A stretch of DNA of 11,398 nucleotides from an uncultured Methanomethylovorans sp. (GTDB lineage: Archaea; Halobacteriota; Methanosarcinia; Methanosarcinales; Methanosarcinaceae), in contig CALBTS010000719.1 in the NCBI GenBank assembly GCA_937968035.1, forward strand, positions 1 through 11,398, read 5' to 3'. This document shows, piece by piece, positions 7,503 to 11,398 of this stretch (its first letter is position 1; every line of letters begins with the position of its first letter). Made by a program: the position numbers and the translations under genes. The notes under the pieces were generated by a model that worked only from the letters and a program-made list of their open reading frames with translations, had not been told where the DNA came from and did no database searches.

Positions 7503-8300
7503 CTAGGCATCAGCGAGACTCTTGAAAACGTTATAAGCCTTTTTCTTTTTTCCGTAAATGTCTATTAATCCAGAAATAGGATTAAACATCCCGGAACGTT
7601 TGTCTTTAACTTCCCAGTAGTAAATTCTGTCTACATATTTATGTGTAGCTAGAAAAATACGCTGAATAAAGGAAGCTTGTCGTGCTTGTGTCCATCCGTT
7701 TCCGGAACTAGGAACACTCATTTCGCTAATATGGATCGGTAAACCAAGAGAAGCAATGGCTTTTATTTGATCTTCCATATACTTTTCTGTAAAGATTGAC
7801 GAGATCATTGAATATGAGAAATTTGGCGATACATGTGCTTGTACACCAATATATTCACACAATCCTATATTAAATTTTAATGCGCCTACGAGGGCAGCAG
7901 TATTTTCTCCTGAAAGAATTCCAGTCTCATTGATTCGCCGAGGAATAGAACTTCGTCCTCTAAATTCTTTATAGAGAAGTACGGTATCTTCACAAGGATG
8001 TGAGAGTGGTTCATTCACTACATCGGCGAGGCCAATAGCTGTAACAATATCTGCATACTGTTGAGTACGAGTAATTCGTTTTATTATTCCGCCAACTACT
8101 TCTGGCCATGTAGGGTCAAGCATATATATGATCGGATGACCTGCTGGTTCTAGACCCCAAGATCGTAATTGTTTAGCTCTTTTTTGAACCACATCAAGAT
8201 CAGGAGTGCAGAAAAAATAACTAGGAATAATTGCCCCGGATACTCTGAGGTCAACATATTCCCGTTGAAGAAGAGATTGATCAAATACGCCTGTAAACAT
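7503..8300 (-). CDS. GH10-like glycoside hydrolase (xylanase-family fold)
   Basis: The 265-residue protein matches the order of GH10 (beta-1,4-xylanase) landmarks: AGHPIIY (53-59, usual RGHTLVWH), DVVNEP (93-98, acid/base E97), a RINETGI strand (122-128, usual YINDYN), YIGVQAHV (150-157, usual GIGFQSHL), HISEMSV (190-196, nucleophile E193), YYWEVKDKRS (227-236, usual FWGVSDKYSW) and GLIDIYGKKKKAYNVF near the end. Both catalytic glutamates are kept, so hydrolysis of a beta-linked glycan is plausible. It is short for GH10, and the N-terminal ENxMKW block that shapes subsite -1 is not seen. There is no signal peptide, so it would stay in the cell until lysis or act inside. The start at 8300 is preferred over 8318 because AAAGGAG ends seven bases before it. 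A related clan GH-A family such as GH39 is the alternative. Its place among replication genes suggests a moron-like insertion. Confidence 0.72.
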   Translation of the reverse strand: MFTGVFDQSLLQREYVDLRVSGAIIPSYFFCTPDLDVVQKRAKQLRSWGLEPAGHPIIYMLDPTWPEVVGGIIKRITRTQQYADIVTAIGLADVVNEPLSHPCEDTVLLYKEFRGRSSIPRRINETGILSGENTAALVGALKFNIGLCEYIGVQAHVSPNFSYSMISSIFTEKYMEDQIKAIASLGLPIHISEMSVPSSGNGWTQARQASFIQRIFLATHKYVDRIYYWEVKDKRSGMFNPISGLIDIYGKKKKAYNVFKSLADA

Positions 8301-8307
8301 GACTTTG

Positions 8308-8313
8308 CTCCTT
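8308..8313 (-). promoter_or_regulatory. Ribosome binding site that sets the GH10-like start
   Basis: AAGGAG on the minus strand lies seven bases before the ATG at 8300. It falls inside the six extra codons that would be translated from the ATG at 8318, which itself has no ribosome site, so the shorter protein is the real product. Confidence 0.85.
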
Positions 8314-8323
8314 TGCATTTAGC

Positions 8324-8350
8324 GGGACCGGGGCGTTATGCCCCGGTCCC
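8324..8350 (-). other. Perfect GC-rich intercistronic hairpin
   Basis: The arms GGGACCGGGGC (8324-8334) and GCCCCGGTCCC (8340-8350) are exact inverted copies with a five-base loop. This gives an 11-pair stem, nine of whose pairs are G-C, so it is very stable in RNA. It lies between the stop at 8387 and the GH10-like ribosome site at 8308. No T-run follows on either strand, so it does not look like an ordinary intrinsic terminator. It may be a leaky transcription brake, an RNA-stabilising 3' end for the two upstream genes, or a protein-binding site. Confidence 0.9.
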
Positions 8351-8386
8351 TGATACGCAACCGTACAGTACCGGCGAACTATACGA

Positions 8387-9118
8387 TTATCGTTCCCGTT
8401 CCGCCCCGCCAGTTTCGGTAACAGGATTCGTTTCCTCGTGTTCTTCCTCGAAGACAGAAGTATCCTGAAACTTTTCGATCTGACTACGCATCAACCCCAA
8501 GTCAACAGGCACGCTGAACGGGGTAGAACAAGCCTTCGCTTCAAAAGCCCACCAGCTATATTCTTCGTTGCTGACGGGAGCAGCCTTGATCGTTACTGGT
8601 TTATGTCGCCTTGGTACCAGTTCTGTGCTACCGGAACGCCGCAGAGTTGGGTTATTGCAAAACATGGTAACATAGTTACCTGTTTCACCGAGGTACAAAA
8701 GAAATTCTATACCCCAAAAGTACCCGCGTTCTTTAGCATTTGCACAAGCCTGAAAGTCCTTGAAACGTGGATCGTTACGGTCATGAATCGAAGTAATCTT
8801 ACCAGCAACCTTATCGGAATACATGGCCTTGGGACGATGATCGCAGATAAACACATCAAACGACCGTCCAAGATTTTCGACATCAGTTTTCCCCGACTTC
8901 AATACAAAATTTCCTTGCGGAATTTCGTGAGGCGGAGCCGCAAGAGGACTTTGTCCTTGTACAAGAACTATGTAAGGCAAATATCCTCCACCTAGACCCA
9001 TTTCATCAGCAAAATCAGGATCACTAGTAGCAGGTAAGAACTGTCCAGCTAAGCTCTCCAATTGTGCTAAATCAGTGATTGGTGCTTCAGGAATCATCGG
9101 CAAATTTGATTCAGACAT
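8387..9118 (-). CDS. Unidentified phage protein with acidic C-terminal tail (possible ssDNA-binding protein)
   Basis: This 243-residue protein cannot be assigned with confidence. It begins with a low-complexity polar and Pro-rich stretch (1-45). A beta-rich core (about 46-205) contains LPYIVLVQGQSP, GNFVLKSGK, FDVFICDHRPKAMY, GYFWGIEFLLYL and YSWWAFEAKA. It ends in a charged tail with FEEEHEET (223-230). A beta-rich, aromatic core with a C-terminal acidic tail is the general plan of phage single-stranded DNA-binding proteins, where the tail recruits partners, and the operon of replication genes fits. This is inference only; no diagnostic motif is visible. AAGGAG lies seven bases before the ATG. 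Its codon usage and G+C are higher than in most of the operon and resemble the neighbouring ParB-like gene, with which it probably forms a strongly expressed pair ahead of the hairpin. Confidence 0.8.
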   Translation of the reverse strand: MSESNLPMIPEAPITDLAQLESLAGQFLPATSDPDFADEMGLGGGYLPYIVLVQGQSPLAAPPHEIPQGNFVLKSGKTDVENLGRSFDVFICDHRPKAMYSDKVAGKITSIHDRNDPRFKDFQACANAKERGYFWGIEFLLYLGETGNYVTMFCNNPTLRRSGSTELVPRRHKPVTIKAAPVSNEEYSWWAFEAKACSTPFSVPVDLGLMRSQIEKFQDTSVFEEEHEETNPVTETGGAERER

Positions 9119-9146
9119 GACTTATCTCCTTAATCCTAGTTAGTTG

Positions 9147-10118
9147 TTATACTGTAGCTTCGTTGATCAGTGCTTCAGCGGCAGCATTTTCGGCCTCAGC
9201 AGCCTTAGCAGCCTTTTCAGCTGCACGACGCTCCGCCCGTTCCTTTTTCCGTTCTTCGCGGGCAACCTTCTCAGCTTCCCACTTCTGCTGTTCCATACTC
9301 TGTGTTTCCGTATCCATACGTAGAACCCACTGGATCGCCGCATCGAAAGAATCCACAGGATTCATATCCGCAGTAATCAAACGGGCACGAGCCTGATGGG
9401 TATCCAACTCGTCCAGAATATCGGTTTTGGAACGAAGGCGCGGAATAATCTTGAAGGTTTCTTCACTGACTTCACGACCTTTACGTCGATCAGCTTCAAT
9501 TTCCTCACAACGCGCTTTACACGCCTCGACAAACACGTCCGGGGATTGTTCTGCTGCACGCTTCACCCAATTAAGCTGCTGATCGCCGGGAAGCTTGGCC
9601 AATTGCAGAGCATTAGTCAGTGGAATTTCGCCTCCGTCAACACGTTCCTGAATTTCAGGCAACAGCTTAGACAGGTTGATCCGAGCAATGATCCATTGTG
9701 GCGAAACGTTCAAGTCAGCGGCCAAACGTGTGACGCTGAGAGTAGGATCAAGAACCAACATTCGTTTAAGCTGTTTACCATACTCAGCAGGTTTCGTAGC
9801 AATCTTGTGCAGATTTGTCTGGATCTGCAAAGAAAGTACCTTAGCTTCATTAGCTTCGACAATGGCAACGGGGACTTCTTCCAAGCCTAAATCCTGAGCA
9901 ATGCTCAAACGTTGTAAGCCGTCAACCAGCACAAACTGGCCTTCGGCAGTTTCCGATGGCCGAACAAGAATCGGTACAAGAATGCCTTCATTCTTGATCG
10001 ACCTTTTCAGTAATTCAAAGTCGTCGGTTCCTGATTGGGCTGGCCGCAGTGAACTCTTTCCGATTTCGATAGATTCGAGAGGCAATGATGCAAGTTGTGT
10101 TTTTGGTTCTTCAGACAT
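9147..10118 (-). CDS. ParB-like protein 2 with long charged C-terminal helix
   Basis: This 323-residue protein is the first gene of the leftward unit. An N-terminal ParB-type domain (about 8-110) carries SLRPAQSG and VDGLQRLSIA (65-74), matching the GxxR core. The ENxxR site is replaced by TNLHK (101-105), and the Glu of GERR is missing, so CTP hydrolysis is doubtful. A helix-turn-helix follows (about 127-150, LSVTRLAADLNVSPQWIIARINLSK, split between two helices). Residues 274-323 are a continuous Ala, Glu, Lys and Arg-rich helix, likely a coiled coil or DNA-contacting tail. The start at 10118 follows AAGGAG by 10 bases; an ATG at 10181 lacks any such site. The gene is clearly G+C-richer than downstream genes (37 G/C in 9181-9240). 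It probably regulates or organises phage DNA; no ParA partner is present. Confidence 0.88.
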   Translation of the reverse strand: MSEEPKTQLASLPLESIEIGKSSLRPAQSGTDDFELLKRSIKNEGILVPILVRPSETAEGQFVLVDGLQRLSIAQDLGLEEVPVAIVEANEAKVLSLQIQTNLHKIATKPAEYGKQLKRMLVLDPTLSVTRLAADLNVSPQWIIARINLSKLLPEIQERVDGGEIPLTNALQLAKLPGDQQLNWVKRAAEQSPDVFVEACKARCEEIEADRRKGREVSEETFKIIPRLRSKTDILDELDTHQARARLITADMNPVDSFDAAIQWVLRMDTETQSMEQQKWEAEKVAREERKKERAERRAAEKAAKAAEAENAAAEALINEATV

Positions 10119-10128
10119 GATCTTGAGT

Positions 10129-10134
10129 CTCCTT
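10129..10134 (-). promoter_or_regulatory. Ribosome binding site for ParB-like protein 2
   Basis: AAGGAG on the minus strand lies 10 bases before the ATG at 10118. The spacing is a little long but the match is full. It rules out the upstream ATG at 10181, which would place this site inside the reading frame. Confidence 0.75.
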
Positions 10135-10241
10135 TGTTTGATCGTTCCCACATATCGTAAAAATGATAGGATAGTATTCATTAAACATAATAGCCCGTGT
10201 TACCCTATGTAAACGGTGTTTCTATGACTACCATCCCCTAC

Positions 10242-10258
10242 ACTATATTATAGTAGTT
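10242..10258 (-). promoter_or_regulatory. Leftward promoter element containing TATAAT
   Basis: The minus strand reads AACTACTATAATATAGT, with a perfect sigma70-type -10 box (10252-10247). TTTACT (10275-10270) stands 17 bases upstream as a four-of-six -35 match. Transcription would begin near 10240 and give a leader of about 120 bases before ParB-like protein 2. An exact copy in the opposite orientation is at 10504-10520. Confidence 0.65.
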
Positions 10259-10306
10259 TTTTGAAGAAAAGTAAAGCAGAAATTGAATATTTTTAATGTA
10301 TCCTGC

Positions 10307-10373
10307 GCGCATGTATATAAAGGAAAAGGAACGATTGTTTCATGCGCATGTATATATATAAAGGAAAAGGAAC
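10307..10373. repeat. Two-copy direct repeat
   Basis: Copy 1 is 10307-10332 and copy 2 is 10344-10373. Both begin GCGCATGTATATA and end AAAGGAAAAGGAAC; copy 2 carries four extra bases (an added TATA). Both are followed by similar octamers, GATTGTTT and TACTGTTT. The starts are 37 bases apart. Copy 2 lies against the palindrome CATGCGCATG (10341-10350). The arrangement suggests paired binding sites for a regulator or initiator, with ParB-like proteins as obvious candidates. Confidence 0.85.
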
Positions 10374-10415
10374 TACTGTTTACTACGTTTATCTCGCTAA
10401 ATCTCTTTCTAATTA

Positions 10416-10436
10416 TTTCTTTTTCTTTCTTTCTTT
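10416..10436 (+). other. 21-base pyrimidine tract beside AT-rich DNA
   Basis: All 21 bases are C or T (tandem CTTT-like units) and TATATAATAAG follows. Read on the minus strand it gives TATATAAAGAAAGAAAG, which resembles the body of the direct repeats in reverse orientation. It may be a degenerate third copy or an easily melted tract. Confidence 0.5.
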
Positions 10437-10460
10437 ATATAATAAGTTGGGATGGAAAAC

Positions 10461-10526
10461 TAGTAGAAAGTAGTAGTAAAACCGATTTATTTTACCTATT
10501 AATAACTACTATAATATAGTAGAAAG
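10461..10526 (+). repeat. Short direct repeat TAGTAGAAAG
   Basis: The 10-base word TAGTAGAAAG occurs at 10461-10470 and again at 10517-10526, the second copy overlapping the end of the rightward promoter element. Additional TAGTAG words occur at 10471-10476. These may be spaced contacts for one regulator on either side of the -10 box, or chance in AT-rich DNA. Confidence 0.4.
10504..10522 (+). promoter_or_regulatory. Rightward promoter element containing TATAAT, with dyad
   Basis: Positions 10504-10520 read AACTACTATAATATAGT, exactly the reverse complement of 10242-10258, with TATAAT at 10510-10515. No good -35 box stands at 16-18 bases, so an activator or a phage factor may be needed. Here the element extends into a perfect 8-1-8 dyad, CTACTATA-A-TATAGTAG (10506-10522), which could also be an operator. 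Transcription would begin near 10522. Confidence 0.6.
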
Positions 10527-10531
10527 AGTAA

Positions 10532-10547
10532 GTAGCAATGTTGCTAC
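10532..10547. promoter_or_regulatory. Operator-like palindrome GTAGCAA-TG-TTGCTAC
   Basis: Seven-base arms (10532-10538 and 10541-10547) are exact inverted copies around a two-base centre. It lies 17 bases after the rightward -10 box, in the leader of the first rightward gene, a position where a bound repressor would block transcription. The loop is too short and there is no T-run, so it is not a terminator. Confidence 0.6.
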
Positions 10548-10594
10548 CTTGTATGCTTTCCAGAACATAACCAACAAAATGATAAGATAGTGCT

Positions 10595-10858
10595 ATGTTG
10601 CGACGATTATTTTTGTTTGATCGTATCTTGGCCCCATTAAGTTACTATTGGCAAGCGCTTATCAACCTCTACAAATATTTTTGGGATATTGATCGAGCAG
10701 GTACCGCTGTACAATATGATCGTTTAAAACAATGCAATAGTTGTCCATTTTTAACCTATTCTTTTGCTTTGCGTCGTTGTTCTCTTTGTGGTTGTTTTCT
10801 TGTTCCTAAGACCGGAATAGACTCACAAAAATGTCCTGATGATCGCTGGACCATATAA
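10595..10858 (+). CDS. Cys-rich phage protein with C..C...C..CGC...CP..W zinc-binding signature
   Basis: This 87-residue protein has two parts. Residues 1-33 are hydrophobic and basic (LFLFDRILAPLSYYWQALINLYKYF), perhaps an amphipathic or membrane-associated helix. Residues 45-85 carry CNSCPFL (47-50), RRCSLCGCFL (with Cys at 62, 65 and 67), PKTG and KCPDDRW (C80). This arrangement, two CxxC pairs, CGC, a Lys and then CP..W, recurs in small phage and bacterial proteins of unknown function and suggests one structural zinc ion. It is the first gene of the rightward unit. There is no clear Shine-Dalgarno site before the ATG, unlike its neighbours, so initiation is weak, uses another signal, or starts elsewhere. 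The stop TAA overlaps the ribosome site of the next gene. Confidence 0.82.
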   Translation: MLRRLFLFDRILAPLSYYWQALINLYKYFWDIDRAGTAVQYDRLKQCNSCPFLTYSFALRRCSLCGCFLVPKTGIDSQKCPDDRWTI

Positions 10859-10862
10859 GGAG
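10857..10862 (+). promoter_or_regulatory. Ribosome binding site that sets the 62-residue gene start
   Basis: AAGGAG overlaps the preceding TAA stop and lies six bases before the ATG at 10869. This favours 10869 over the in-frame ATG at 10839, which lies within the previous gene and lacks a ribosome site. Confidence 0.8.
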
Positions 10863-10868
10863 ATAGAT

Positions 10869-11057
10869 ATGAATTGCCATCTTTGTGCTAATTTTAGTAA
10901 TGCATGTTCTTGCGCCTTAAAAGTGTATAAATATTGTAAAGAAGATCCACGTGTCTTCGCTTCACGTATGGGAGTAACATTAACAGAAAAGAAGACTCAT
11001 TGGCCTAATTCCTTTGATCCTAAAGATGTTATTGCTTGTATGAAATTTTTAGGTTGA
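10869..11057 (+). CDS. Small Cys-rich hypothetical protein, 62 aa
   Basis: I do not recognise this protein. It begins MNCHLCANFSNACSCALKVYKYC, broken here into CxxC (3-6), CxC (13-15) and C23, and has a last Cys at 57. At least four closely spaced cysteines near the N-terminus suggest a zinc-binding knuckle. The rest (EDPRVFASRMGVTLTEKK) is polar and probably helical, with WPNSFDPKDVIACMKFLG at the end. It follows the previous Cys-rich gene by 10 bases with a strong ribosome site, so the two are co-transcribed. It may be a small adaptor or regulatory protein made early, but no function can be read from the sequence. Confidence 0.75.
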   Translation: MNCHLCANFSNACSCALKVYKYCKEDPRVFASRMGVTLTEKKTHWPNSFDPKDVIACMKFLG

Positions 11058-11063
11058 TTAATT

Positions 11064-11352
11064 ATGGACAACCCTCTTAACAATATATCAGATACGCCTA
11101 CACGTACACAAGCGATCAAAAAATTTCTATTGACCGCTTGTGTAGATAATTGTCCTGATCTAGCCGAATTGTATTCTCACGATATGGAAGTACAAGTAAA
11201 TGTTGCTCAAGATGATGGGGTAATTGTTTCTAAAGAATTCAAAGGCCCGATTGGTCTTACTTACAGTAATGACTTAGAAACGTGGTACACTTTCCGTATA
11301 CCTAAGAATGCTATGACTGAACCCAAATATGAAGATCGTAATATGAATTATG
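11064..11352 (+). CDS. N-terminal fragment of a larger phage protein, cut by the adapter
   Basis: The genuine part is 96 residues, from MDNPLNNISD to DRNMNY; the following EIGRASCRERV is translated adapter. Recognisable blocks are TRTQAIKKFL (14-22), CPDLAELYSHDMEVQVNVAQDDG (with DMEVQVNVAQ at 40-49), KEFKGPIG and ETWYTFRIPKNA (72-83). These blocks feel familiar from the start of large phage proteins related to primase-helicases or archaeo-eukaryotic-type primases, and a primase is missing from the rest of the window. That assignment is from memory and uncertain, because the catalytic part is not present. The start follows the previous stop by six bases, with only a weak AGGTTG site upstream. 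Confidence 0.7.
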
Positions 11353-11398
11353 AGATCGGAAGAGCGTCGTGTAGGGAAAGAGTGTAGATCTCGGTGGT
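11353..11398. other. Illumina universal adapter (artefact)
   Basis: The sequence AGATCGGAAGAGCGTCG...CTCGGTGGT is the reverse complement of the single-index TruSeq universal (P5) adapter. No second index lies between the sequencing primer part and the P5 part. The biological insert ends at about 11352. Together with the adapter at the left end, this shows a single library molecule or an untrimmed assembly. Confidence 0.98.

Larger units (their letters stand above)
10119..10594. promoter_or_regulatory. Gene-free divergent control region and candidate origin
   Basis: This stretch of about 475 bases separates the leftward operon from the rightward genes. I see no convincing gene in it. It is AT-rich and contains two outward-facing copies of a TATAAT-bearing element, a two-copy direct repeat, a 21-base pyrimidine tract and two palindromes, listed separately. 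This pattern fits divergent early promoters with operators. The repeats next to an easily melted tract also fit a phage replication origin, but initiation has not been shown and that role is inference. Confidence 0.7.

Noticed and set aside
8301..8318. N-terminal extension of the GH10-like protein from the ATG at 8318
   Set aside because: The extension codons are themselves the AAAGGAG ribosome site for the start at 8300.
8324..8350. Rho-independent terminator
   Set aside because: The stem is ideal but no T-run follows on either strand, so it is reported only as a hairpin.
8438..8995. Long rightward frame of 185 codons opposite the acidic-tail protein
   Set aside because: It lacks a ribosome site, has no recognisable domain, and lies opposite a well-supported leftward gene; the same applies to the rightward frames around 9396-9897 and 7015-7359.
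10119..10181. N-terminal extension of ParB-like protein 2 from the ATG at 10181
   Set aside because: There is no ribosome site upstream, and a full AAGGAG site lies inside the extension just before the ATG at 10118.
10307..10373. CRISPR array
   Set aside because: There are only two repeat copies, an 11-base gap and no cas gene; the spacing fits binding sites, not spacers.
10283..10519. Rightward 78-residue frame with a hydrophobic stretch resembling a membrane helix
   Set aside because: It starts at TTG without a ribosome site, spans the direct repeats, the pyrimidine tract and the promoter element, and its hydrophobic residues come from T-rich DNA.
1..11398. Integrase, transposase, tRNA or attachment site indicating a prophage or mobile element
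   Set aside because: None of these was seen on either strand; only replication, modification and small accessory genes are present.

Overview
The window looks like an accessory-rich replication segment of a tailed bacteriophage (Caudoviricetes-like) recovered from an environmental library. The evidence is a compact, overlapping gene set with a family A DNA polymerase, a DnaQ-like exonuclease, an SNF2-type helicase, an MT-A70 DNA methyltransferase and two ParB-like proteins. No ribosomal, tRNA or metabolic housekeeping genes are present. Most genes have AAGGAG- or GGAGG-type Shine-Dalgarno sites, so the host is a bacterium that uses them. The host and phage lineage cannot be named from the sequence alone. 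Both ends are sequencing adapter (1-45 and 11353-11398), so the biological insert is about 46-11352 and the first and last genes are artificially cut.

Layout: one long leftward unit runs from about 10240 down to 46. In transcription order it encodes: ParB-like protein 2 (10118-9147); an unidentified protein with an acidic tail (9118-8387); a strong hairpin (8350-8324); a GH10 glycosidase-like protein (8300-7503); an MT-A70 methyltransferase (7493-6924); an unknown protein (6927-6499); an SNF2-like helicase (6502-4538); a DEDDh exonuclease (4500-3925); a 48-residue ZZ/RING-like zinc finger (3909-3763); a small unknown (3772-3554); ParB-like protein 1 (3560-2700); DNA polymerase (2700-292); and a truncated small gene. 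Most junctions are overlaps (ATGA, TAATG, ATGTTAA) or very short gaps, so the genes are probably co-transcribed and translationally coupled.

The stretch 10119-10594 has no convincing gene. It holds a 17-base element containing TATAAT in two opposite, outward-facing copies (10242-10258 and 10504-10520), and between them a two-copy direct repeat and a pyrimidine tract. A 16-base palindrome lies just beyond the rightward copy. It is best read as a divergent promoter and operator region and is also a candidate replication origin. To its right, three short rightward genes begin: a Cys-rich protein with a CGC...CP..W signature, a 62-residue Cys-rich protein, and the N-terminus of a larger protein cut by the adapter.

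Working together, the polymerase, proofreading-type exonuclease, helicase and ParB-like proteins would replicate and organise phage DNA, and the methyltransferase would modify adenines, possibly against host restriction. The GH10-like enzyme, with both catalytic glutamates but without the usual subsite -1 N-terminal motif and without a signal peptide, is the clear outsider. The two promoter-proximal genes (8387-10118) are visibly richer in G+C than the rest.
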